A stretch of DNA of 33,756 nt, from NCBI GenBank assembly GCA_021604525.1, contig BQJD01000039.1, positions 1 through 33,756 of the forward strand. The letters are read 5' to 3'. The first letter of the stretch is position 1. Each line of letters starts with the position of its first letter. The translations under genes and the position numbers were made by a program. A model generated the notes under the pieces. That model saw nothing but the letters and a program-made list of their open reading frames with translations, was not told where the DNA came from and ran no database searches. This document shows positions 1-9,030 of this stretch, in pieces. Origin of the DNA: a marine bacterium B5-7 (GTDB taxonomy: Bacteria; Pseudomonadota; Gammaproteobacteria; Arenicellales; CAJQKF01).

Positions 1-138
1 TGCTGTTTCTGATGTCAGTTTGAAGCTTGGCGAATAGTCGGAAAAGTGATGCCCTGATAGGTTTCGCCCCAGCAGTAACACGGCGAGCGCTCGGAGATAG
101 CGCTATTACCGCAGAATCATGCCTGCCACGCAGGCGGG

Positions 139-1227
139 CTATTCTTTGATACGAAGCGTGTCGATATCAATATCAGGATGAACCATATTGATGTCCACGG
201 TATTCTCCACACCCTTGACCTGTTTGTTGCCCTTCCTCTGCCATAGCAACCATTTATTCCAGCCGAAGGGTACATTGGGGACGGTAACACCGTACTCCGC
301 CATCCACAGATGATACTCGGAGAACTCCGGTCGGTAATATTTATCCCAGAAATTAGGACTGGTGTAGATTATTGGCGTTACCCCGAGTTCCTTTTTCAGG
401 GTGCTCAGAAACAACAGGAGGATTTCGGTCATGTCACCGGTGGTGTCGTGACCCAGAGCTTCCACATCCACAGCTGGGGGCAGCGTTCCGGGGTTGTCGC
501 GAATCCGTGAGGCAAAGAACCTGGCCTGCTCGACAGGATCATCCTCGGTGACATAGAAGTGATAAGCACCGTAGTGAATACCTAACTCACTGAGAGACTT
601 CCAGTGCTGTTCAAACATCGGATCCGCAAGGTCGACGCCTTCACTCGACTTCACGTAGGCGAAGCGATATCCCTGTTGCTTTACCTGTTTCCAATCCACA
701 TTCCCGGAATGATGCGAGATATCGATCCCTAAAACGTTGATGTCAGACGGAGAGTAATGGCTGTTGATTCGTTTCAGGGTGACGCTGAAGCCCGGGATGC
801 CAGACTTGTGTGGGTAGAATGTAGCATTGATCGTGTCGGCGGCAACCAGATTTGCATCGATGCGACTCTCGCGCTGTTCCTCAGTGAAGGTCAGCGTTTT
901 GCCGTCGCGGGAGATCTCTCCGCTAACGGCATCATAATGTTCGAATTCCCGACCGTTGAAATCAGCGCCTTTCTTTTTCTCGTCCAACTCGTCAATCACA
1001 TTCCAGCGGTTATGTCCCCGCACACTCCAGCCATCGCTGCTTTCTTGCGAGGAAATTTCCATCCACATCTCAGCCTGATACTTCTCACCGCCCGTTTCGA
1101 CTTCATACTCCCCGTACCAGACGCCAAGTAATTGCGGGGGTTGGGCCGAACTATCGGTGCCGAAAGCTGCTGCAGAAAACGGCACTAGCACGACTATTGC
1201 CAGAAATGTTGTGTACCACTTTCGCAT
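139..1227 (-). CDS. Exported GH25 family lysozyme (muramidase) with extra N-terminal domain
   Basis: The protein is expected to cleave the glycan strands of peptidoglycan outside the cytoplasm. Starting at the ATG at 1227 (362 aa) places a classical signal peptide at the N-terminus (MRKWYTTFLAIVVLVPFSAA); the longer reading from 1284 would bury it. Residues ~30-155 form a beta-rich region of no family I recognise. From ~164 to the end is a glycosyl hydrolase family 25 domain: the strand GIDIS (Asp ~169), the segment YRFAYVKSSEG, GAYHFY, and PPAVDVE with the DxE pair (~254/256) typical of the active site. GH25 enzymes are often phage or secreted lysins; a signal peptide and no nearby holin argue for a chromosomal enzyme. 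It is the last gene of a run of minus-strand genes, but 270 bp separate it from the cupin gene, so it may have its own promoter. Confidence 0.88.
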   Translation of the reverse strand: MRKWYTTFLAIVVLVPFSAAAFGTDSSAQPPQLLGVWYGEYEVETGGEKYQAEMWMEISSQESSDGWSVRGHNRWNVIDELDEKKKGADFNGREFEHYDAVSGEISRDGKTLTFTEEQRESRIDANLVAADTINATFYPHKSGIPGFSVTLKRINSHYSPSDINVLGIDISHHSGNVDWKQVKQQGYRFAYVKSSEGVDLADPMFEQHWKSLSELGIHYGAYHFYVTEDDPVEQARFFASRIRDNPGTLPPAVDVEALGHDTTGDMTEILLLFLSTLKKELGVTPIIYTSPNFWDKYYRPEFSEYHLWMAEYGVTVPNVPFGWNKWLLWQRKGNKQVKGVENTVDINMVHPDIDIDTLRIKE

Positions 1228-1495
1228 ATCAATACTTTCAGTCCCTGATTGATCAAACGGTTTGTTTGACCGGTTCGCTAACACGGTCGGGAGCCTTACA
1301 TGCCCACGCTAGCCGGCCGTAAACATAGATTATCTGCATTTCGACCAAAAGGAAATCTACAGGAAGACCCATAGTCCAGGCTGGAAAGGCTTCCGGATGA
1401 GTCTCTGGCGAAATGTTCAGCGCACACTTCAGGTCTTTAGTCCCGGAAAGAAAGGATGCGGATTCGCCTGCATCACTCTTGATGTTGTATGTCTA

Positions 1496-2050
1496 CTATT
1501 GTTCCAGTGAGGCCGATCGAATGTAATGCTCCACTTCTCGTCGGTATCCGAGTACTATACCTATGGGGGCTAACATTCTGGATATGAGATTTCGTTTCTT
1601 CGAACTGGAGCGAATAGTATGCTTAAAATAGTATTGCAGCACCGCAAGCCGAAGAAGTCCTGGCAGGCCCGCTTCATTAGTCTTGCCATCATTGGACCAT
1701 CCGATCAGCGTTTCGAAAAACTCCTGCATTTGAAGTGCTGGGCGATACTCTTCCAACGCCTGGACTTCCACGTCACTATCGTTTCTCTGAAAGTGGTTGA
1801 CTCCAGCCGGAATTAATATTTCTTTTCCAGCACCGATCTTCTCGTCTCTGCCGTCGATAGTACAGGTGAGCGTGCCCGATAACACTTTAATAATCATCTC
1901 TTGATGTGGATGAGAATGCTCATCGGCAATGGCTGCATGGGGTGACATGGTGTATCCCATTTGAAAAAGTTCGCCATTCGTGTCCCGGGAAGTCTTGAGA
2001 AAGGTGATGGTCTCACCTGTCTTTGGGTTTCGAAGTGTACGTTTTGCCAA
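1496..2050 (-). CDS. Cupin-domain protein with C-terminal extension
   Basis: This is a single-domain cupin of 184 aa. The metal-binding pattern is visible as HSHPHQE (His45, His47, Glu51) in motif 1 and His86 in motif 2 (PAGVNHF), so a bound divalent metal is likely. Residues ~105-184 form a hydrophobic/basic extension (RLAVLQYYFKHTIRS, LAPIGIVLGY) that might associate with the membrane. The start is a TTG: AAGGA lies about 7 nt upstream, whereas no ATG is near. It follows the NodT-type gene by only 21 nt and is probably cotranscribed with it. Small cupins act as sensors, isomerases or dioxygenases, and the substrate cannot be read from the sequence. Confidence 0.8.
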   Translation of the reverse strand: MAKRTLRNPKTGETITFLKTSRDTNGELFQMGYTMSPHAAIADEHSHPHQEMIIKVLSGTLTCTIDGRDEKIGAGKEILIPAGVNHFQRNDSDVEVQALEEYRPALQMQEFFETLIGWSNDGKTNEAGLPGLLRLAVLQYYFKHTIRSSSKKRNLISRMLAPIGIVLGYRREVEHYIRSASLEQ

Positions 2051-2071
2051 TTTGTGATCCTTTAAAGTGTA

Positions 2072-3604
2072 TTACCGATTTCGATCATGAACACAACGGT
2101 TTTTGATAGCCGATTCGAGAGAGGATAAGCATAATTCGGTCACCGCATTACTCGCCTTGCGGGGGACCATAGACAAAGTTGTATCCTGTTGTTCCGGTTC
2201 ATCTGCAAACCAGATCCCACCCAGGCTAAGATACAAATCAACGCGTGCTTCATACAAGGACTGCTCCGCGAGAATTAGATTTTCTCTTTCTGTATCAAGA
2301 GCGCGCCGTGTTTCTAGCACTTTCAGAAGGGTTTCCAACCCCTGGCGATGCCGATTCTGCACGAGTTCATCCGATAGTCGAGCAGACTCCACAGCATCTC
2401 TCAATAGTCGGACTCGCGCTGAGTTTCCTGCCAGCTTGGCTAACGCAGTTTCAACCTCTGACAATGCGGCCAAGGCGGTTCGTGCGTATGCAAACCCTAG
2501 TTCATTAGCTTTAGCCCTTTGTAGTCTGAATTCATTACGCAACCGCCCCCCCTGGAACACTGGTTGTACTAATGACGCAAACAGGCTCGCTGTATAGTCA
2601 ACGAAATCGAATACCTGTCCGGGATAGTTGCTTGTGAATATCAGATTTGATCTGAGAGTTAGACCTGGAAACTGGCTCGCACGAGCGACGCCGACATCCT
2701 CCAATGCTGCACGATACTGCAACTCGGCAACAGCCACATCTGGTCGTCGTGTCAACAAACTGGCTGGCATGCCAATGGGTATGTCTGCATCACTAACGCT
2801 CGGCAGATCACCCTCAAAGGTCTTTGCCGTCACTCCCGGAAACCTGGCCAACTGACCATCGATTTCGAATAGCTGGATTGTTAACTGCGTTTCAAGGTCG
2901 GGAATATCAGCCAGTGCGGAGTCCAAATTTTGTCGTGCAATTTGGACATCGGTAGCCGACGTCAATTTCGAGCCGGTTCGATATTGGCCATCAGTGACAT
3001 TAAGTGTTGTTTGATAACTCTCTGCCGCCGAGCGAGCTAACCGAAGTCGGCGTTTCAGAGCTGCGGCAGCGAGATAGTTATTTGCAAGCGTTGCTATCTG
3101 TTGCTGTTCAAGTGCTGCATAGTCTGCTTCTGTAGCAGCAGCGGTCAATTCTGCAACACGCTGTGATGCACGTAGCCCACCAAATACATCGGTATCCAGA
3201 CTGGCATTCAGTCCGATTGAATAGCTATTGGACCAAGTGTTATTAGATTTGTATCTTAAAGCATTATTATTAAGCGTGACCTCCGGCCAACGGTTACCAC
3301 CTTTCAGCCTCGCGCTGATGCGAGTCTGCTCATTTCGTGAACGCGCTTCAACCAGGACAAGATTATGTTCACGTAGTTGGTTCACCCATTCGGACAATTC
3401 TTTACCACCCAACTCGCGCCACCATTCGTAGGGTTCGGAGATAGATGAGTCTGACATCACACCCGCGCCGCCATAATGGGACGACTCTGCAATACTAGTC
3501 ACTATCTGTGGTTCTTCAAATTGCGGCGTCATCGAACACGCCGGCAGAAAAAAGAACAAGACGGTGCTGGTGTACTTGAAGGGAGGGCAAACAGCGCATG
3601 TCAT
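2072..3604 (-). CDS. NodT-type outer-membrane efflux lipoprotein (TolC superfamily)
   Basis: It forms the outer-membrane channel of a tripartite efflux or secretion pump. With the ATG at 3604 (510 aa) the N-terminus is a lipoprotein signal with lipobox LPAC (Cys23 would be acylated); the longer start at 3661 would add 19 residues ahead of the signal. The family hallmark LLTRRPDVAVAELQ, followed by GVARASQFPGLTL, is present near residue 290, and two long alpha-helical repeats flank it, as in OEP proteins. The C-terminal tail (from about DEPEQQDTTLS) is longer than usual. No periplasmic adaptor (HlyD/MacA type) or RND pump is adjacent. The gene lies downstream of an ABC exporter and an SPFH protein, which suggests these form one export module. 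The start choice is moderately sure; the family is clear. Confidence 0.88.
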   Translation of the reverse strand: MTCAVCPPFKYTSTVLFFFLPACSMTPQFEEPQIVTSIAESSHYGGAGVMSDSSISEPYEWWRELGGKELSEWVNQLREHNLVLVEARSRNEQTRISARLKGGNRWPEVTLNNNALRYKSNNTWSNSYSIGLNASLDTDVFGGLRASQRVAELTAAATEADYAALEQQQIATLANNYLAAAALKRRLRLARSAAESYQTTLNVTDGQYRTGSKLTSATDVQIARQNLDSALADIPDLETQLTIQLFEIDGQLARFPGVTAKTFEGDLPSVSDADIPIGMPASLLTRRPDVAVAELQYRAALEDVGVARASQFPGLTLRSNLIFTSNYPGQVFDFVDYTASLFASLVQPVFQGGRLRNEFRLQRAKANELGFAYARTALAALSEVETALAKLAGNSARVRLLRDAVESARLSDELVQNRHRQGLETLLKVLETRRALDTERENLILAEQSLYEARVDLYLSLGGIWFADEPEQQDTTLSMVPRKASNAVTELCLSSLESAIKNRCVHDRNR

Positions 3605-3769
3605 TCTGGTCGATAAAATCAGGATGATGTTCTTTTCGATATTGACTATGATCTGATACATTGGGAGAACATGCTGAACGCATCACAACCAGAAATGATA
3701 AAGCATACCTCTAGAAAGATCTCCAAGTTGCCCGATTAAATTGACTTTCTTTATCTGCATATTTATATG

Positions 3770-4633
3770 TCATTTTGAACGTGAGCGGGGCTCAGCAGAG
3801 CCATCCAGAACCAGGGGCATGTTTTTCGGGTCACCGATCACAATGATCTTGCTGTTTTCAGAACCAGCCAGTTCATGCAACGCTTTTATCTGCAGCCATT
3901 CGAGCAGTTTCGGGGTCAAGTTGCTACCGACTATATTCTGATATTCCTCAATGCCCTCCGCCTCGATTTTCATTCGCCGGGATTCGTCTTCCTGCTTTTT
4001 GATAAGATATTGGTAAGCCAATGCGTCCTGTTGAAAGTTGAGTTTTCTCTCTATGGCTGCATTGATAGATTCGGGCATGCCGACATTTTCAATGAGCACC
4101 TGTTCGACGACGAAAGGCAGTCCCTGTATCTCCTTCGTTGCCTCCGTAAGTATGGCATCATGTAATGTACTCCGCGCTGTCGTATATAGTTCCTCTGGGG
4201 CATAGTTGCCAATCACCTGCCGCACGGATGAAAATATCGTGGGGACAATGATCGTATCTATATAGTTGTTCCCGATGTGAGTGGCCAGTTCCTTCAATTC
4301 AGTTTTCCTGGGATGGAAAATCGCACTGACTCGCAAAGATATGAACAGACCATCGTTACTAAGGGCTTCTACATCGAGTGTCCGCTTCTGCTTGGTAACG
4401 TCATAAATGTACATCTTGTTCCATGGCGCAAGAAAGTAAAGACCCTCTTCATGGATTTCTTCCGGCAGCGGTTCGGAGGAGAGAGATCTGAATAACAATC
4501 CCGCTTGTCCTGGATAAACATAAATGAACATGGAAGGCGACAAGTAGACAATCAGGAAAAAGACCACAAACAGTACTGACACGATACTGAGCCTGTAGCG
4601 TTTGATCACGGATACGGGGTTCATGTTCTTCAC
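3770..4633 (-). CDS. SPFH/prohibitin-like membrane protein
   Basis: The protein has one N-terminal membrane segment (residues ~13-35, LSIVSVLFVVFFLIVYLSP) followed by an SPFH (band 7) domain. Its recognisable parts are YPGQAGLLFR, the segment GLYFLAPWNKMYIYDVTKQ, TLDVEALSNDGLFISLRVSAIF, and a helical region ending FQQDALAYQYLIKKQEDESRRMKIEAEGI-like coiled coil. SPFH proteins oligomerise into membrane scaffolds or cap proteases and transporters. The gene begins with GTG at 4633, overlapping the upstream ABC transporter stop (GTGA, 4630-4633), so the two are translationally coupled; an in-frame ATG at 4624 is an alternative start. Tight coupling to an exporter is unusual for this family and suggests it organises or stabilises the pump. 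No NfeD partner is present. Confidence 0.85.
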   Translation of the reverse strand: MKNMNPVSVIKRYRLSIVSVLFVVFFLIVYLSPSMFIYVYPGQAGLLFRSLSSEPLPEEIHEEGLYFLAPWNKMYIYDVTKQKRTLDVEALSNDGLFISLRVSAIFHPRKTELKELATHIGNNYIDTIIVPTIFSSVRQVIGNYAPEELYTTARSTLHDAILTEATKEIQGLPFVVEQVLIENVGMPESINAAIERKLNFQQDALAYQYLIKKQEDESRRMKIEAEGIEEYQNIVGSNLTPKLLEWLQIKALHELAGSENSKIIVIGDPKNMPLVLDGSAEPRSRSK

Positions 4634-6267
4634 TCTACAATGCGTCCTGAATCTAGTTTAACTGTGCGGTCGGCGACACCGAAGTATTGCTGATCGTGGG
4701 ATATCGCAATAACGGTTTTGCCTGATTTCCTGAGATTCGGAAGATAGGTTTGATAGTAGAATTGCCGGAACTCAGGGTCAAGATCGGCCGCCACTTCATC
4801 TAACACAAGGAAAGGACTGTCATCCATATGTGCGCACGCCAGCGCCAGGCGCTTGCATTGCCCTGCGGACAGATTCAGATTTTGAAACCGTTCTCCATCC
4901 CAGGCCACGCGATCCCGCAGGCCCATGATATCCAGCAACACGCTCAACTTTTCCTCATCCACCTTACGCTGGCCGTATAACCGGTCGAACAAATAGTAGT
5001 CTGGGAAAACAACGGAAAATAAGTCCCTGTAATTGGGATAATCCTGTTCCTCCATACCACGCCCGCCCAGATACAGCATTCCGGAATCCGGGCGATAAAG
5101 ACCTGTCAAAAGTTTCAAGAGCGTAGTCTTTCCCGCGCCATTGCTACCAACTATAAATACTAATTCGCCCGGTTTAAGGTCCAACGAAACAGGGCCTAAA
5201 GTAAAATCATCAACGTGATCCGAGTGTTGATAGGTAAAGCTCACATTATCAAGCTGTATTGACAGATCGGAAGCCGGAAGCTTTGAGTAATCCACGACAA
5301 TGCCTGTATTACTTTCTCGGGCGATATCCAACTCCTGATCCAGGGAATGCAGTTTATCCAGTGCTCTTTCCGCCTTGAGTATAAGAGGAATCGATTGGAC
5401 GATGCGGGTCATGGAGCCGTAGGTAAACAACAACACCGCAGCCACCTTAAGAATATCCGCATTGCTCATGTCGCCCACTTGCGGCAACAAAAAAATCATC
5501 GAGGTTACGATTAGGTAGTAGTAGGACTGTATAAACACCATGTTGGCGGATAACTTCTTTTCGGCACGAATGCTGGCTTTCTCGGCCTGTCGAGCTTCCG
5601 GCCGGATATAGTCATTGTAGAGGGTCGCGCTCTTGTTTCTGGCTACTTTGAGTTCCTTGAACCCTTCCAGAAAATACTTGAACCGATCTTTAAACTGATG
5701 ATCGTGTAAGCTTGCTTTGTTGATCAGTTCGCTTACCTTCTGAAGGTTCGTGCGGTAAACAAAGTATCCGAACAAATAGAAAACCACGATGATAGCGATG
5801 GCAACAATTGATATGGAGGCTATATAAATCCCGGATACGAGAATCATGATAAACGCAGCGCCCACGTTGGCCAGATTTTTTGATGCTTCGAGAACGATGT
5901 CCGTGCTGGTATGGAGTGTCGAATAAATTCGTGATTTACCCATTTCCTCGAAATCGACCAAATGCATGCGCCTGAGCTTGTCGGCCACATCCAGGTAAGC
6001 GGCGAAGATGACGCGCTCCGTCAGGGCGATTGTACGTGATGTCGAATAATGACTCGCCAGACTGTAGCCACCCAGAAGAAGCAGAAACATGAGCAGGTAA
6101 CGCAGATTGAGATCACTATTTTGCATAGCACTTGCCGCACCGTTTATTACGATGATCATTCCCCCCTGCAGCAAACCCGCCAACAACGCCGCGGATACCA
6201 CGCGCACACAGGTTGTCTTGTCCTGCCTGACCAGAAGTCGATATAACCCGAAGCGGTTAAGATCCAT
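4630..6267 (-). CDS. Cyclic-peptide-type ABC exporter (fused membrane and ATPase domains)
   Basis: This half-transporter (545 aa from the ATG at 6267) has a six-helix membrane domain (residues ~20-300) and a C-terminal ATPase. Walker A is GSNGAGKTT (374-382), the signature is the variant LSAGQ (466-470), Walker B is FLVLDE (486-491), and the switch region is ISHDQQYF. The LSAGQ.KRLAL signature and DEVAADLDPEFR sequence resemble the SyrD/PvdE cyclic-peptide exporter family. A homodimer would export a peptide or siderophore-like product across the inner membrane. ATG 6267 is preferred because GGGA lies 7 nt upstream; a TTG at 6282 would add five residues. No NRPS or precursor gene is in this neighbourhood, so the cargo is unknown. 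It is the first gene of the run that continues into the SPFH and NodT genes. Confidence 0.87.
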   Translation of the reverse strand: MDLNRFGLYRLLVRQDKTTCVRVVSAALLAGLLQGGMIIVINGAASAMQNSDLNLRYLLMFLLLLGGYSLASHYSTSRTIALTERVIFAAYLDVADKLRRMHLVDFEEMGKSRIYSTLHTSTDIVLEASKNLANVGAAFIMILVSGIYIASISIVAIAIIVVFYLFGYFVYRTNLQKVSELINKASLHDHQFKDRFKYFLEGFKELKVARNKSATLYNDYIRPEARQAEKASIRAEKKLSANMVFIQSYYYLIVTSMIFLLPQVGDMSNADILKVAAVLLFTYGSMTRIVQSIPLILKAERALDKLHSLDQELDIARESNTGIVVDYSKLPASDLSIQLDNVSFTYQHSDHVDDFTLGPVSLDLKPGELVFIVGSNGAGKTTLLKLLTGLYRPDSGMLYLGGRGMEEQDYPNYRDLFSVVFPDYYLFDRLYGQRKVDEEKLSVLLDIMGLRDRVAWDGERFQNLNLSAGQCKRLALACAHMDDSPFLVLDEVAADLDPEFRQFYYQTYLPNLRKSGKTVIAISHDQQYFGVADRTVKLDSGRIVE

Positions 6268-6405
6268 AGACAATCCCGTCAATTACCGAGGCGTGAGTCT
6301 TTATCAGTAGCGTCTCTGTTACCGGGTCTTGTAAAAAATTAACACGATGCCGTTGTGTCCATACGTCCGCCATCAGGTTCGAGCCTCGGTAGTATAATAG
6401 CTGAT

Positions 6406-7182
6406 ATGGCGACGACCATTCACCTGAGCAGCGTAGTATCGAAAAAAGCAGAGATCGGGGACGGCTGCATTATCGAACCTTTCGTGGTTATCGACAATGG
6501 AGCTGTCATCAGCAATGACAACCGTATCGGACACGGCACACACATCTGTTCGAACAGCCGGATTGGACATGGCAACATATTTACCAGCCATTGCTGTGTT
6601 GGTTATGAACCTCAGAATATCCGGGTCGACAGGGACAACCGTGGAGGCGTTGCCATCGGAAACACGAATACCTTCCGTGAGTTCTGCACGGTGCATCGCA
6701 GCACTGAACGCGAAGCCACTCTGGTCGGTAACGACAATTTGTTCATGGTCAACAGTCATATTGCTCATGATTGCGTAGTCGGAGATCGCGTAACCATGAC
6801 CAACAACTCGGTTCTTGCCGGTTTCGTTGATGTTGACGACCATGCCGTTCTGTCGGCCTTTGTGGCGATACATCAGTTCTGCCGTGTCGGAAGATATGCA
6901 ATGGTCGGCGCTTATACCAAGATTGTGCAGGGTGTTGTCCCCTTTACTTTAGTGGATGGCAACCCGGCGCGGGTCTACGGGACCAATACCGTCGGGTTGC
7001 GACGTGCATCTTTCTCGAGCCTGGAAAGAAGCACCATCAAGAAAGCGATTAAAACCGTATACGGCGGGTTAGGCAACATCAAAGGCGCCCTTGAAACGCT
7101 CGAAGCCGAACACGCTGACGATGATATGATCATGGAGATAGTCCGATTCATTGCCGAGTCGAAACGCGGCATTATTCGATAA
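6406..7182 (+). CDS. lpxA: LpxA-type acyl-ACP:UDP-N-acetylglucosamine O-acyltransferase
   Basis: It is expected to transfer a 3-hydroxyacyl chain from ACP to UDP-GlcNAc, the first step of lipid A synthesis in the cytoplasm. From the ATG at 6406 it is 258 aa, close to the ~262 aa of E. coli LpxA. Hexapeptide repeats of the left-handed beta helix run through residues ~15-185, the catalytic histidine is in HIAHDC (His121, equivalent to E. coli His125), and the C-terminal helical bundle is present. A GTG at 6355 in the same frame would add 17 residues without similarity to the family. It is alone, not in the usual lpxD-fabZ-lpxA-lpxB operon, so it may be a second copy or a paralogue acting on another sugar nucleotide. 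It is divergent from the ABC exporter, and its 3' end overlaps the next gene by 11 bp. Confidence 0.88.
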   Translation: MATTIHLSSVVSKKAEIGDGCIIEPFVVIDNGAVISNDNRIGHGTHICSNSRIGHGNIFTSHCCVGYEPQNIRVDRDNRGGVAIGNTNTFREFCTVHRSTEREATLVGNDNLFMVNSHIAHDCVVGDRVTMTNNSVLAGFVDVDDHAVLSAFVAIHQFCRVGRYAMVGAYTKIVQGVVPFTLVDGNPARVYGTNTVGLRRASFSSLERSTIKKAIKTVYGGLGNIKGALETLEAEHADDDMIMEIVRFIAESKRGIIR

Positions 7183-8929
7183 GCCTCAGCACTGTGGCCA
7201 GTGATCTTTGCTTCGCTTTCAGCGGTGGAGTGTCGTTCAGCGTGCGACGATAGATTCGGCCAATTCGCCAATGAAGGTAGTTGAGATATGTCCGCTCTAT
7301 GACGTAGTTTGTCGTGGACTGAATCCAAAACATCCATGCTGCCTTGATCGGGAAACCCGAGCGTTTCTGAGTGCGGACTTTCCTGAGCCCCAAGCCAAAT
7401 TCAATCGGATGGATGTCATACCAGAAAAGGGACAACCTGTAACCGACCATGCGTGAGAACACAAGGCGCGTGTCCAGCCCGTCATTCTGGGCCGCCCGAA
7501 GGTATCCCGGGATGCGATGATAGGCAACAAGGGAGCGCCAGGCTCTGCGGTAAGCACGTTTCCATTGACGGCTACTCATTGTCGGGTGTGTCTTGACCGG
7601 ATGATGCAAGGTGTAGCGATTAAGATCGGGATCCAACCACTCACCCGTACTCAATGCATCACGGTGGTTGGCAGAGCCTGGCAGGTGAGTCATGTAGAAG
7701 AACATCACATCATCGAATTGAATCTCATCCAATAAATAACGAACATCCCTGTCGATAGACTCCGGCGTATCTGCCGAGAAGCCCAGAATATAGCCCGCTT
7801 GAACATGGATGCCTGCTTTGCGCCATGCTCGAAACATATCGCGGTACTGTTCGGCACGGTTTTGCTTCTTGACGATTTCCTGCAGATTCTCCTCATTAAC
7901 CGATTCAACGCCAACAAAAACGAAGTGAACCCCGGCGGCGGCACAAAGCTCTACAAATCCTTTCTTGCGATAGCTTGGAACATCGACCTGAATGAGCAGA
8001 CCGAACTCTCTTTCCGAATGACGTCTCAACTCGGCGATAGCGTTCAGCAGTTCACGCCAGTTGGCCAGACGGGAAAAATTGTCATCGGTCACCTGAAAAA
8101 AACGGACGCCCTGTTGAAGATAGACGCGCATAGTAGCGATCACGTCTTCAACACGTCGCTGTCGACCTCCTTTCCCATGTACATTGATGATGGTGCAAAA
8201 TGAGCAGACGAAGGGACAGCCACGCCCAGCATCGAATGGCGCGACGCCACGGGTCTTCTTCAGCAATGTGTTAGGCAAGCTGGGTCCGGGTTCGCCTTCC
8301 AGACCAGGCGGCTCGGATGGACGCGCGTATATGGACTTGAGATTGCCGTCATACGCATCTCGCAGGACCTCATCCAGTCGGCCGCCTTCCGCTTCGCCAC
8401 AGAATAGTGAAACACCAAGGTCCATCGCCTCGTGCAGTTCCGCTGTGGGTTGCGCCAACATGGCGAGTACGCCTGTGACGTGAAAGCCACCCATACACAC
8501 CGGCACACTGGCGTTTCTCAATTGTCTGGCGAGATCCAGTGCACGCGGATACTGGTGGCTTTGAACACCGGTCAGGGCGACCATTCCACGCCGCCGTGAT
8601 CCGCCGATTCGTTCAATGATTTCGTCACTGGGAATCGGATCCGTTGATTCATCCTGCACAACGACTTCTATCGTGACGTGCTGCCCCAGTACTTTGCGTC
8701 GGGCACAGTCAAGCGCCAATCCATTCAGGCACGCCAGGGTGTTGTTCGACAAAGGGGGCGCATCCCAGAAAATGACATAGCCGTCTTCTGTGTAGTGGGA
8801 CGGTGCGATCAGATAGAGGTAAAAAATCGTCGATTCAGAGAGCGCGCTGCGCACCTCGTTGGGTGCGTCATTATTGATACGGTTACTCATGGGACGATTC
8901 CGGGATGCCGTCGAGATGTAACGGATCAT
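7172..8929 (-). CDS. Radical SAM protein with N-terminal B12-binding-like domain
   Basis: The protein (585 aa) has a cobalamin-binding-like region at ~80-190 (VALTGVQSH, VPVCMGGFHVTG) and a radical SAM domain from ~230 with the CxxxCxxC motif at Cys238/Cys242/Cys245 in GRGCPFVCSFC. Further family features are FFQVTDDNFSR, FVFVGVESVNEENL and a GYILGFSADTPESI segment. This is the layout of B12-dependent radical SAM enzymes (BchE/HpnP-like superfamily), which methylate or rearrange lipids, cofactors or peptides. The canonical DxHxxG of base-off B12 domains is not obvious. The substrate is unknown; being beside an LpxA-type gene it could modify a lipid. The start may be the ATG at 8929 or the one at 8890 (MSNRINND); no clear ribosome binding site decides it. 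Confidence 0.87.
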   Translation of the reverse strand: MIRYISTASRNRPMSNRINNDAPNEVRSALSESTIFYLYLIAPSHYTEDGYVIFWDAPPLSNNTLACLNGLALDCARRKVLGQHVTIEVVVQDESTDPIPSDEIIERIGGSRRRGMVALTGVQSHQYPRALDLARQLRNASVPVCMGGFHVTGVLAMLAQPTAELHEAMDLGVSLFCGEAEGGRLDEVLRDAYDGNLKSIYARPSEPPGLEGEPGPSLPNTLLKKTRGVAPFDAGRGCPFVCSFCTIINVHGKGGRQRRVEDVIATMRVYLQQGVRFFQVTDDNFSRLANWRELLNAIAELRRHSEREFGLLIQVDVPSYRKKGFVELCAAAGVHFVFVGVESVNEENLQEIVKKQNRAEQYRDMFRAWRKAGIHVQAGYILGFSADTPESIDRDVRYLLDEIQFDDVMFFYMTHLPGSANHRDALSTGEWLDPDLNRYTLHHPVKTHPTMSSRQWKRAYRRAWRSLVAYHRIPGYLRAAQNDGLDTRLVFSRMVGYRLSLFWYDIHPIEFGLGLRKVRTQKRSGFPIKAAWMFWIQSTTNYVIERTYLNYLHWRIGRIYRRTLNDTPPLKAKQRSLATVLRLIE

Positions 8930-8988
8930 GAGTGTAGCATGCGAAATCAGGCATCCAGTGTGATTTTCCCACGATACAGGACACTCGG

Positions 8989-9019
8989 TTTAGAATCATA
9001 TAATGACAATGATTCTAAA
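8989..9019. promoter_or_regulatory. Perfect 11-bp inverted repeat, possible operator
   Basis: TTTAGAATCAT and its exact complement ATGATTCTAAA flank a 9-bp centre (9000-9008). The element sits 60 bp upstream of the radical SAM gene (minus strand) and just before the transposase-like fragment at 9031. Its AT-rich core (ATAATGACAATGATT) has some resemblance to a Fur-box, but I cannot call the regulator. No T-tract follows, so it is unlikely to be a terminator. Confidence 0.45.
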
Positions 9020-9030
9020 CGAGTGACTAG

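Noticed and set aside
2103-2597. Long plus-strand open frame (164 codons) antisense to the NodT-type gene
   Set aside because: It is the antisense shadow of a clear efflux-channel gene, with Ser/Arg-rich composition and no motif.
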